Shown in pieces: positions 1-9,987 of a stretch of 64,000 bases of DNA. This DNA is from Nannobrachium achirus (taxonomy: Eukaryota > Chordata > Actinopteri > Myctophiformes > Myctophidae), in contig OY997644.1 in the NCBI GenBank assembly GCA_963921795.1, positions 475,753 to 539,752 of the forward strand, in the 5' to 3' direction. Both the position numbers and the translations under genes were made by a program. Numbering within the stretch: the stretch's first letter is position 1; each line of letters starts with the position of its first letter. Under the pieces are notes generated by a model. That model was not told the origin of the DNA. It did no database searches and saw nothing but the letters and a program-made list of their open reading frames with translations.

Positions 1-695
1 CGTGGAAGTGGGATGCGGCTCTTACTAAATTGTAAATATAAGATCTTGGTTACATATACACATATGTGACTGGGTCTGGTACTTTGTTCCTTATGTCTGC
101 ATTGGTCATTTTTCTTTTTTGTACAGATTATCCAAGTACAGAATCTAAGCTTTCATATGATGTATCATTTGTTGAAATTAAAGCATATTTGAAGAAGTTA
201 TGGACATTTTAAACTTGTTGCACCATAAACCCCAAAGTGCTTAAAAAGCCATTTGAATGCCAGGAACATTGACACCTCTAGGTAGCCAGAAGTGGGTGTG
301 ACAATGGGAGGGACAATAGGTACTTACCTACACCCCTAAATCACTCCCCCCAAGTCAAACCACACCCACAGTGGTATAGCTGTCAACTTCAAATGTACTT
401 GTATTCCACTACAATTATTTAAAACTACTATTTAGTAGTAGACCTGTGGTAATATATTGTGCTATAGTGCTTGCAGCCATGTCAGAAATAGTGGCCAGTG
501 GTCTTATCTACCTCCTCCCCTCCTTATATGCTCATCCTGTCATTTTCTCCTTTTTGTAGTTTTTATTTTTCACTAAAATAGTGTATTACAAAAGAAAAAG
601 TTTTTACAGTGTAAAAAAAAGTCTATTACAAAAGAAAGTGTTTACAGTGTACTCTTTAACGTCGGCTACGAAGCTTGCGGAGCATCTGCTGTACA
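1..695. other. Non-coding stretch, no gene seen
   Basis: AT-rich sequence without a convincing open frame. A short direct repeat of a TATTACAAAAGAAA-type unit, each followed by TTTACAGTGTA, lies at about 583-650. I see no recognisable element ends here. Confidence 0.5.
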
Positions 696-702
696 CAGCA
701 AA

Positions 703-942
703 TAGTCCAGTCATTATATGAAAAAACCTAAAACAAATTGCAATAGTACTTACTATACACTACACTGTAGTGTATAGTAAGTGAAGGTAGGTAGGTCGTT
801 TTCAAAACTTTCCCCTGATGGGATTCCTTGGGACTTTTTTTCTCTCACTAAGGACATATTGAGGATACAAAATCAGTTGAGTTTGCTACTATTGCAATTT
901 GTTTTAGATTTAGCCTAATTTTGGCCTAAAATTACTGGACTA
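703..942. repeat. MITE-like nested palindrome
   Basis: Positions 748-782 form a perfect 35-nt palindrome (17-nt arms around a single C). It sits asymmetrically inside a larger inverted repeat: the left arm at about 703-747, with AACAAATTGCAATAGTA, is complementary to about 886-942, with CTACTATTGCAATTTGTTTT. TAGTCCAGT and ACTGGACTA close the outer ends. The layout suggests a small non-autonomous element or a palindrome nested in one. No clean target duplication was found. Confidence 0.5.
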
Positions 943-950
943 TAAAGCAG

Positions 951-1383
951 ACAGCTAAAGCAGAAGCAGTGAAGCACGGTCTTCTACAGTTTGGATCAAT
1001 GGATTTACACGTTTTCTTTCTTGGGAGCATTAGCAACACAGAGCACTTTTGCAGCACGTTTTGTAGTAAGAACGTGGGAAGCGGCGGGCGGGCTTGCAAA
1101 ACACACTTTTTAGGGCACTCTAGCTCGGACACAGAACGGAGAAACGTTCATGGGCTGCAGCAGACGAGAGGCTAAGATGTGAGATACGCTGTCCATTACG
1201 AGAAGATCTGTGGTTTTTCCCGCAGGACAGAGAATGCAGCTTTTCTTTTCTTTTTCTCCCTTCTTCTTGGTCGTAGGCTACTGTGTTAAGCAGAAGCCTA
1301 CTATGATTTGTAATGTAAACGCTGAGTAAGTGAGTTCAGAGTCTCTCAGCAGTTAATGCTAAAAGCCAGTGAAACAAGGAGAC
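951..1383. other. Non-coding stretch, no gene seen
   Basis: The short open frames here (for example 969-1175) have no recognisable domain. I see nothing to annotate. Confidence 0.4.
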
Positions 1384-1896
1384 GCTTGACGCTATGTCAC
1401 CAATGAGCCCTACGAGGCAGGAACGGCTGCGAACCCTCTCGTCTGCATGTAATAAACATAAAATACGGTTCGTTACTCAACAAAACAAAGACGGCGTAAG
1501 GGTGATGGAAGCCTACTTTATTTAGTGGGAACACTCAGAAACCCCCACCTCACGTCTAAAATACACTTTAATACACTTTTTTTACCAGAGAATAAACTTT
1601 TTCACCGGAGGTTTTAGTTACTCCACACCGCCCTCTACAGATCTTGTCAATAGAAATGTCCATTGACCACATTTTGCCTTCCGGTGAAATATTCTGTTAT
1701 CTGGATAAAAAAGTGTATTTTAGACGCGATGTTGGGAACTCTGAGTGTTCCCACTAAGTAAAGTAGGCTTTCAACTCCCCAAATCCGTCTTTGTTTTGGT
1801 GAGTAGCGAAACTGTATCTTTTATTTTCACTACAGACGAGTGAGCGTGTCGCCTGTAATGCCAGCACAAGGACTCATGATGACATAGCGTTTTCAA
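1384..1896. repeat. Fold-back element with arms of about 200 bp
   Basis: The left arm, about 1384-1610, is the imperfect reverse complement of the right arm, about 1690-1896. Shared landmarks are CAAAACAAAGACGG, GCCTACTTTA, TAGTGGGAACACTCAGA and CGTCTAAAATACACTT in the left arm, each with its complement in mirror order in the right arm. About 80 bp of non-palindromic sequence separates them. The arms differ at scattered bases, so the structure is not fresh. It has no coding capacity and is probably a fold-back type or MITE transposon; the superfamily is unknown. Confidence 0.7.
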
Positions 1897-2555
1897 CATG
1901 CTGCTTCGATTTTCCACGTTTTCTGTGTGTCCGAGAGCGACTGAGATCACGATGTATACATAAAAAAAATACATCCTTCCAGAATACTGTCTTCAGCAAA
2001 CCGTTAACATTAGCGAGATGAAGTTAGTTACTGTGTAGACTGTTTACAAGCAGATAGCACGCTGTATGGGCGTGCTGAAATACAAGACAATGCATTCCTT
2101 AAACCAATCGTGCTCCCGTGAAATCGCTATGCAAATCTAAAGAGCTCCATTCTCCGCCTCCTAAAACAGCAGTAAAACTCTCCCAAAGAAGGCAACTTTG
2201 CTACACTAATGTTGCCATATACAGACCTTAACAAAGATATCTTATGGAATGAAAACCCTCTTCTATATTCAAACTGTTAATTATATACAAAAACGAAAAA
2301 CAAAGACATTTTTAAATCAATCTTATTTTCGCATTTTCTGCCTTGTAAAATTGCCGACATTTGGCCGTTTCCACCAGCCTCGGACACATATGTTCTGGTT
2401 TTGCTCTAATATCAAACCTTTATCAAACGTTTATGATTAGAACACTTAGTTAACACTAGTTACTAGTTTCTTTGCAGATATAAATTATAATATTGTAAAA
2501 CATACATTAACCACCTAAGCCCTCTTTCATAGGCTACCTAGTAATATTGGCACAT
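1897..2555. other. Non-coding stretch, no gene seen
   Basis: AT-rich sequence; the only open frames are short and look like chance. No repeat boundary is visible. Confidence 0.4.
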
Positions 2556-2830
2556 TCATTCTTAAACACTTGTGCTCTTGAATAAGCCTCCATGAACGTG
2601 AGGAGCCTCTCACACACACACACACGCACACACACACCCTTCATTCTTAAACACTTGTGCTCTTGAATAAGCCATAAGCCTCCATGCACGTGTATCATTC
2701 ACGGGACATTTCCTACACACACGCAACTGGTTGGCGAGCTGACTCAGCGAATTTAGCGAGATGTCCACGACTGGTTGGCGACCTGACTTTGGCGACATGT
2801 CCCGCGAATTTGGCGACTTTGATTCTTGGC
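2556..2830. repeat. Direct duplication around a CA tract plus short tandem repeats
   Basis: A block starting TTCATTCTTAAACACTTGTG at about 2556 is repeated at 2640, with a CA-rich microsatellite between the copies. Next comes an irregular tandem array (about 2725-2830) of units built on ACTGGTTGGCGA and GCGAATTTGGCGA. Simple local expansion explains it. Confidence 0.55.
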
Positions 2831-2864
2831 GAGTCGACTGGATACCACGGTCAGACATACATAT

Positions 2865-3730
2865 CCAACAACCTCTTGAATAAAGTTACTTCATTGAAAA
2901 AAAAAAAAAAGCTGAAACAACATAACGAACCACTTGAAATCGATGGTGTGAAGGAAGGATAGTCACTCAGGCATAACTCATAACATGAGTTTTGTTTGTA
3001 GTTGTCCCATGCATACATCATTGTGCTCATGCTTAGCTGTACATTTCTCAAAATGAAAATCAAAACATATGGGGCGGGCCTGATTCATCATCAAGCACTA
3101 CGTCCATAGTATGCCCATATTTTGAACGTACTGGAATTTTCGTCAGTTCCTACGTTAGTGGTCAGATTCATAAATGTTATTTTTCTGGAGATTTGTCATT
3201 AGAATGATCTATTCTTCATGCAAAATCAATTTCAATAGTGCCAAATATCAAGTTAAATTATATGTATGTGCCCATTCTGCCAACACATGTATTCATGACA
3301 ATGACACAGGCCTATTAAGTGTGGATAAGCAGTAACCAAATGTACCCTATGCTTGCAGCCTATGCATAATATAGACATGATACAATTCCACCGATTTGTA
3401 TTTATTTAGTTGGCTATCACTTACATTTAGAGCTTAATTATTAGGTCCCTCAGCGTGTTAAAGTGGGTGACTCAGCCAAAGTTTCATCAAATCATCAAAT
3501 ACACGGACAGTCACCGCCGGCCTGCGGTTTTCTGGTATAAAGTTGCTTGTAAATAATGGTGGTTGCGCTTGTGAGCTTGTAGTAGTCATGTGACGGTTTG
3601 ATTTTTTTTTAACCGGTTCGGTAATTAATTAAAAACCGGACCGGTAATACTGGATGCTGACCACTTGGGGGCACAGATAAAGAGGTGGACAGATTTTATG
3701 GTCCCGAGTAAAGTATAACTCTTGTAGAAA
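2865..3730. other. Non-coding stretch, no gene seen
   Basis: No supported gene. A poly-A tract lies at about 2898-2911, and paired CCGGTTCGG and AACCGGACCGG motifs lie at about 3611-3650. Confidence 0.4.
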
Positions 3731-3739
3731 ACGTTTACA

Positions 3740-4000
3740 GAGTCTTCATAATCAACAGCACACCGACCTAGTAGCTCCCTCTGTAAAAACGTAAGGGCTA
3801 TGTAGCGTCGGGAGCGTTTGCTCATTGGGAAGATGCATTTGTGACGTCACTTGCCAATTTAGCTCCTTGTTCGCACAGCGACGTCGCAAATTTATCTTCC
3901 CAATGAGCAAATGCTCCCGACGCTATAGCGCCTACATTGTTACAGAGGGAGAGAAGGCATCGGTGTTATGTCGCTGTGCTGTCTATATGGATCTTCTCAA
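3740..4000. repeat. Long palindrome (fold-back) with a 55-bp loop
   Basis: The arm at about 3773-3836 (CCCTCTGTAA ... GCGTCGGGAGCGTTTGCTCA ... GGGAAGAT) is almost perfectly complementary to about 3897-3955 (ATCTTCCC ... TGAGCAAATGCTCCCGACGC ... TTACAGAGGG). Weaker complementarity extends outward to about 3740 and 4000. The stem would be about 60 bp with few mismatches. There is no coding content; it is probably a MITE or another fold-back repeat. Confidence 0.65.
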
Positions 4001-4370
4001 TGAGATGTCTCCTGTTTGTACTGTAACTGTTTCTGTTGAATGGGGGAAATGCTCTCTGCCGTGTTTGTGTTTGCTCTGCTGTACAGAGAACCAATGGATT
4101 GGGTCAAAACGAGTGCTAATGTAGATCGGCTACTTTTGTTTTGGTCGTAGAGGGACGTGGCGCCCCTCTACAGATCCGGGAGGGCAAGGCACAGGCGGCC
4201 GTGGTGGCCCGCAGTCCAGGCGGAACACTAACGGGACCGAAAAAGCGCCGCCATGAAGACACTATAATCAATCAAACGGCTAGGCTACATATATACTGTA
4301 TCTCAGATTGCATACATGCTAGGCTAGCTTGCTTCCTCATTGTTGTAGTTTAGCCAATAAAGGTTATTTG

Positions 4371-5240
4371 ACCATTGATTGATTGATTGAAGAATTTATT
4401 AGCAGTTTGCAATAGAAAAAAGTACAGTTTCATGACAGTACAGATTACTGGTACAAGGTCAACTAAAAGGAGATCCTAGAAAGCAGAGGCTTATTTCCAC
4501 AGGAACCACACTTTAAGTATCTCATATAACATTGAAAGACAGACGGATAGAACATAGTACTTTATCTAGGATAATATCAGTTTCAAAAGCATAACATCAA
4601 ATACAAAGGCAGAGAAAAAAGAAAAAAGGGGGGGGGGGGGGGGTGCATGGGGGCTTAGTCTATTTACAAGTCACGGGTAGCAGCTGTCTGAAGGTGATTT
4701 TTCATACCAATTTTGAAGGAGGCTAGGGATTTGCTAAAGGAGAGCAAATCCCTAGCCTTGTAGAAGGGCGTTCCACATGTTGATGGTATAGCAGGAGAAC
4801 GAGTTAGAGCCTTGTTTAGTGTTAAATCTACGTTGATGATGATTAGTGGAGCTGCCTCTGGTGTTGTGATCGTGAACAACATCCTTGACCTTTAAGAAGT
4901 AGTTTGCCAGGTACATATGTTTCTTGGAGGTGTAGTGAATCTTGTACACCAGGCCCATTGCAAGATGCTGTACTCTGTCAGCTACTTTGAGCCACCCCAC
5001 GCTTTCGTGGTGATGATCGGTAAGGTGGGTCTGAGGTTGAAGACCAAGCACAACCCTAATTAGTTTGTTCTGGGCTGTTTGGAGCTTTAACTTTAAAGCA
5101 GCTGGGGCGTCACGATACCAGACAAGGACTCCGTAATCAATGAGGCGCCCAATAAGAGCACCTCCTAGTGTCTTTCGAGATTTAATATTGATCAGTGGGG
5201 CAACCCTTTGCAAGAAACTTTTGACTTTTTTGATTACCTT
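4371..5240 (-). mobile_element. 5'-truncated LINE, RT C-terminal part and 3' end
   Basis: On the minus strand, 5213-4752 reads as the C-terminal part of a non-LTR reverse transcriptase. Visible signatures are the IDYGVLVWYR segment, LQTAQNKLIRVVLGL, and a distal HNTRGS...FSCYTINMWNALL block typical of the CR1/Rex1/L2 group. The element's 3' end lies at the left and ends in (TGAT)n repeats. A separate 3'-end fragment of the same family sits at 17198-17375, and a diverged relative lies at 15885-16180. Most of the element is missing, so it cannot move. A poly-G run (4628-4643) interrupts the 3' UTR and marks the left edge of the tandem duplication. Confidence 0.8.
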
Positions 5241-5249
5241 GGTAGTAAT

Positions 5250-5957
5250 TTTTTCACTGGATAGGTGACGTTAATTGTCGCTATTGTTGTAAAGACGTGA
5301 TGAAGACCTGTGTGGCTTCTAAAATGTTGTCAAATGTCCACCACATCTATAAAAAATAGCGTCGGTGACCAGTTGTGATTGAATGAAGAGGACGGGGAGA
5401 GGAGGCGGGTCGCTACCAGACTCCGAGCAGTGAGCTGTGCAGAACTGCACTCCACTCAGACTCATTATATACACAAACATAATAAATACAATACAGAATG
5501 AATTAAATGCTGTCAGAAAGTACACGTGACCCAGCCAGTATACGTTAACAATTGTAAGATATACTATATTTTAATTGGATACTAAAAAAGAGAAGGAAAA
5601 AAATATATGGGCAAAAAAAGGGGGCTTGCCCATATATGGGCTGTCCAGATATGGGCATGAAAGGGACTGACAGATATGTATGGGCATATCAGTTGGATTG
5701 GCGGTGCGACAGAGGTGTGAGCGCTCCGTAGTGGCCCGAACTCTTGACCTATAGTAGCGGATTTGTATTTTATTTTACCTGGTATTTACATCAGGATGAG
5801 GACAATTACCGGTATTTAGCTCTTAGAACAAGTAGTTATTGATCCTTTCAACTGAACAAAACATGGTAAACGTCTATAGTTTGATTTGATTAGTCATGCT
5901 ATAATATACGGTTGCTGAATGATAACCAAAAATTCTTTCTACTGGTGATTTCCACAG
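5250..5957. promoter_or_regulatory. Upstream region of the duplicated gene, unassigned
   Basis: No coding sequence is seen. The stretch contains several ATATGGGCA motifs at about 5610-5690 and one perfect 14-nt palindrome GCCCATATATGGGC, whose core CCATATATGG fits the SRF CArG-box consensus. It lies upstream of the exon at 5993 and recurs in unit B. Regulatory function is only inferred, and no transcription start can be placed. Confidence 0.25.
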
Positions 5958-6076
5958 AGCACCACAGGGAGAGGTCTACAGAGTCTAGAGAGATGGCCTC
6001 CCAAACATGTTCAACGTTGAAAGAGGAACAGCGAGAGACGGACAAGGGATGTGGACTGTTTGATGCAACGATGCAA

Positions 6077-6290
6077 CCTGTTGTAAAGTTGTACCGGATA
6101 GGTATGTACTGTTTTATTTTCTTTACAACCTGTAGTAAAGTTGTACCGGATAGGTATGTACTGTTTTATTTTATTTACAACCTGTAGTAAAGTTGTACCG
6201 GTTAGGTATGTACTGTTTTATTTATTGTGGTTTAAACCTATAGTAAAGTTGTACAGGCCAGGTTTGTAGTGTATTGAATGCAAGAATTCA
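6077..6290. repeat. 52-bp minisatellite spanning an exon-intron border
   Basis: Four units start at 6077, 6129, 6181 and 6237. Each contains a form of AGTAAAGTTGTACCGGATAG followed by GTATGTACTG, so the end of exon 1 and its splice donor are copied three further times into the intron. The fourth unit has drifted (GCCAGGTTTGTAG). The array recurs in unit B at about 8921-9134. Confidence 0.85.
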
Positions 6291-6304
6291 AGCCTAAAAC
6301 ACGC

Positions 6305-6815
6305 TTGCCCCGCGTGTCAAATGCCGGCGATGAAGATGCAGTGTCAGGAGAGAGGGAGAGAAAGGCATCGGAGGTGGGGAGAGAATAGAGGATGAGAGAG
6401 TGGTGGGGTTACGGGTTTTCAGGTTACGTTGTGTGGTCACGGACAGAGGTTTGGGTTTCGGTAGGAGGGTAGAGAGGGCGAGGGAAAAAGTTATGAAGTA
6501 GTGGTCAGAGTTATCTAGAGGGGTAAACGAGAGGTTAGTGGGAGCTCAGGCTCTGGAGAAGACAAGGTCTAGTACATTACCCGCTTTGTGAGTAGGGGGG
6601 GAAGGGCATAGTGAGAGGTCAAAGGAGGACAGGAGGGACATAACGGGAAGATGCTTCTCTTCAGTCGGTAGGTTGAAGTCCCCCAGTAGAAGCAGGGGTC
6701 TTCCATCCTCCAGGAATGAACTGATCAGAGAGTGCAATTCTTCCAGAAAGGTCCCAAGGGTTCCTACTTCCTAGGGGTCCATAGAGAACTATGATGATGA
6801 GAGGGACACAAAGGA
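6305..6815 (-). mobile_element. L2-clade LINE endonuclease fragment
   Basis: The minus strand encodes part of an apurinic-like endonuclease: [19 protein letters not shown], then GDFNLP, then [14 protein letters not shown], which are conserved endonuclease blocks of L2-type LINEs. A DNSDHYFI block is readable further down to about 6310 with frame changes. Upstream, about 6765-6815 reads [11 protein letters not shown], the preceding strand of the fold. There is no RT domain and no intact frame. It lies in the intron of the duplicated gene and recurs in unit B, where a hAT element splits it. Confidence 0.75.
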
Positions 6816-7495
6816 AGCTTACCACACAAGGCCTTTATAAATAAACAAAATACAATGTTGTGCTCTACGAATTGTGAGAGACAGCCAACCAACGTTTTCC
6901 ATATAAATATGCAAGAATGGATGTTAAACTAGCACTAGTAAGTCCTTATTCATGTCATATCAAAAGTCCTTATCATATTCCTTCATTGCAGACCAGACCT
7001 CTCTCTCTCTCTTTTATTGTAAGATTATCTTCTTATCAACCAACAGGTAGAAGAGCAGCAAATGTTTGCAGCAAAAGGCATTTTTTTATATGAATGAGAA
7101 TAGACTTGTGGTTTGGTTTTTCCAACTTCCATCGCTATAAAACAGGAAACACTGCATGACATAATGTACAGTTCAAACCTTCAGTGTTTTTTCATCTTCA
7201 TGTTATCTTTGTATTCTTCCCTAGACTTCGTTTCCCTCCCTGTGTGTAAAGAGGAGCTTTTCCCTGAACATCAGGAGAGGAGTCCCAGTCTGGAGGAACC
7301 ACAACCTCCACAGAATAAAGAGGAACAGGAGGAGCTGCTACTACAAAAGGAGGCTGATGGATCAACGTTGACATCACTAGCAGTGAAAAGTGAAGGTGAT
7401 GAAGACAACAGAGAGACAGAGGCTGTAGCCAGCACCTCAACTGAACACATGAAAACACAAGCTGATGTAGAGGACTGTGTATGGGGGTGCATGGG

Positions 7496-8100
7496 GGCTT
7501 AGTCTATTTACAAGTCACGGGTAGCAGCTGTCTGAAGGTGATTTTTCATACCAATTTTGAAGGAGGCTAGGGATTTGCTAAAGGAGAGCAAATCCCTAGC
7601 CTTGTAGAAGGGCGTTCCACATGTTGATGGTATAGCAGGAGAACGAGTTAGAGCCTTGTTTAGTGTTAAATCTACGTTGATGATGATTAGTGGAGCTGCC
7701 TCTGGTGTTGTGATCGTGAACAACATCCTTGACCTTTAAGAAGTAGTTTGCCAGGTACATGGGTATCTTGGAGGTGTAGTGAATCTTGTACACCAGGCCC
7801 ATTGCAAGATGCTGTACTCTGTCAGCTACTTTGAGCCACCCCACGCTTTCGTGGTGATGATCGGTAAGGTGGGTCTGAGGTTGAAGACCAAGCACAACCC
7901 TAATTAGTTTGTTCTGGGCTGTTTGGAGCTTTAACTTTAAAGCAGCTGGGGCGTCACGATACCAGACAAGGACTCCGTAATCAATGAGGCGCCCAATAAG
8001 AGCACCTCCTAGTGTCTTTCGAGATTTAATATTGATCAGTGGGGCAACCCTTTGCAAGAAACTTTTGACTTTTTTGATTACCTTGGTAGTCATTTTTTCA
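7496..8100 (-). mobile_element. LINE RT C-terminal fragment (duplicate in unit B)
   Basis: Near-identical copy of the fragment at 4652-5256. It shares the IDYGVLVWYR and LQTAQNKLIRVVLGL segments, with a slightly longer open frame (8093-7596). The LINE 3' tail is absent because the duplication breakpoint lies within its 3' UTR. Confidence 0.8.
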
Positions 8101-8836
8101 CTGGATAGGTGACGTTAATTGTCGCTATTGTTGTAAAGACGTGATGAAGACCTGTGTGGCTTCTAAAATGTTGTCAAATGTCCACCACATCTATAAAAAA
8201 TAGCGTCGGTGACCAGTTGTGATTGAATGAAGAGGACGGGGAGAGGAGGCGGGTCGCTACCAGACTCCGAGCAGTGAGCTGTGCAGAACTGCACTCCACT
8301 CAGACTCATTATATACACAAACATAATAAATACAATACAGAATGAATTAAATGCTGTCAGAAAGTACACGTGACCCAGCCAGTATACGTTAACAATTGTA
8401 AGATATACTATATTTTAATTGGATACTAAAAAAGAGAAGGAAAAAAATATATGGGCAAAAAAAGGGGGCTTGCCCATATATGGGCTGTCCAGATATGGGC
8501 ATGAAAGGGACTGACAGATATGTATGGGCATATCAGTTGGATTGGCGGTGCGACAGAGGTGTGAGCGCTCCGTAGTGGCCCGAACTCTTGACCTATAGTA
8601 GCGGATTTGTATTTTATTTTACCTGGTATTTACATCAGGATGAGGACAATTACCGGTATTTAGCTCTTAGAACAAGTAGTTATTGATCCTTTCAACTGAA
8701 CAAAACATGGTAAACGTCTATAGTTTGATTTGATTAGTCATGCTATAATATACGGTTGCTGAATGATAACCAAAAGTTCTTTCTACTGGTGATTTCCACA
8801 GAGCACCACAGGGAGAGGTCTACAGAGTCTAGAGAG

Positions 8837-9778
8837 ATGGCCTCCCAAACATGTTCAACGTTGAAAGAGGAACAGCGAGAGACGGACAAGGGATGTGGAC
8901 TGTTTGATGCAACGATGCAACCTGTTGTAAAGTTGTACCGGATAGGTATGTACTGTTTTATTTTCTTTACAACCTGTAGTAAAGTTGTACCGGATAGGTA
9001 TGTACTGTTTTATTTTATTTACAACCTGTAGTAAAGTTGTACCGGTTAGGTATGTACTGTTTTATTTATTGTGGTTTAAACCTATAGTAAAGTTGTACAG
9101 GCCAGGTTTGTAGTGTATTGAATGCAAGAATTCAAGCCTAAAACACGCTTGCCCCGCGTGTCAAATGCCGGCGATGAAGATGCAGTGTCAGGAGAGAGGG
9201 AGAGGAAGGCATCGGAGGTGGGGAGAGAATAGAGGATGAGAGAGTGGTGGGGTTACGGGTTTTCAGGTTACGTTGTGTGGTCATGACAGAGGTTTGGGTT
9301 TCGGTAGGAGGGTAGAGAGGGCGAGGGAAAAAGTTATGAAGTAGTGGTCAGAGTTATCTAGAGGGGTAAACGAGAGGTTAGTGGGAGCTCAGGCTCTGGA
9401 GAAGACAAGGTCTAGTACATTACCCGCTTTGTGAGTAGGGGGGGAAGGGCATAGTGAGAGGTCAAAGGAGGACAGGAGGGACATAACGGGAAGATGCTTC
9501 TCTTCAGTCGGTAGGTTGAAGTCCCCCAGTAGAAGCAGGGGTCTTCCATCCTCCAGGAATGAACTGATCAGAGAGTGCAATTCTTCCAGAAAGGTCCCAA
9601 GCAATGTTCCCTCTAAGCTGCGCGCATGCGCGCCCGCGCACAACTCAGGACGCTGTCGCGCACGGCAAATCTTTGTAGCGCACGGCAGATTAACACCAAT
9701 AGATTTGTGAAACGCAGCAGTTGATTATTTTGTGTACTCAGACTCTGTCTGCCTGCATATGCTTAACATAGGCAGTGC

Positions 9779-9829
<51 letters not shown>

Positions 9830-9942
9830 TCTCTCTCTGTGCCTCGGCTGCCTCCCCCCTCTCGCCAAATTCTCTCCCTCTCGCTCTGTCTCCGTCTCGT
9901 CTCGACTCGATTCTCGCTCGCCTCCCCCCTCCTCTCTCTCTA

Positions 9943-9987
<45 letters not shown>

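Larger units (their letters stand above)
4644..7487. repeat. Tandem duplication, unit A (empty-site copy)
   Basis: This 2844-bp block is repeated immediately downstream as unit B (7488 to about 11945, longer only because of a 1.6-kb hAT insertion). The copies differ at roughly eight small positions by eye, for example 4917 region ATATGTTTC versus ATGGGTATC, and the 7471 region GGACTGTG versus GGAATGTG. The unit contains a LINE fragment, a coding exon, a splice-donor minisatellite, an L2 endonuclease fragment and the first 257 bp of a zinc-finger exon. The junction at about 7481-7490 joins exon sequence straight to the LINE 3' UTR at a short shared ATGGGGG-type motif. Confidence 0.9.
5993..7502 (+). 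pseudogene. Truncated duplicate of zinc-finger gene 5' end (no fingers)
   Basis: Two exons are visible. Exon 1 follows an acceptor (TTTCCACAG at 5949-5957) and opens with ATG at 5993 in the context GAGATGG ([13 protein letters not shown]...). It ends at 6101 before the donor GTATGT with one base left over. Exon 2 begins at 7225 after TTCTTCCCTAG, and the split codon restores the frame ([15 protein letters not shown]...). It runs through an acidic, Gln/Glu-rich stretch to 7481, where the duplication junction cuts it; the frame stops at 7500-7502 after about 128 residues. All zinc fingers are absent. It could still be transcribed from the duplicated upstream region, giving a finger-less N-terminal protein. 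A dead by-product of duplication is the simplest reading. Confidence 0.75.
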
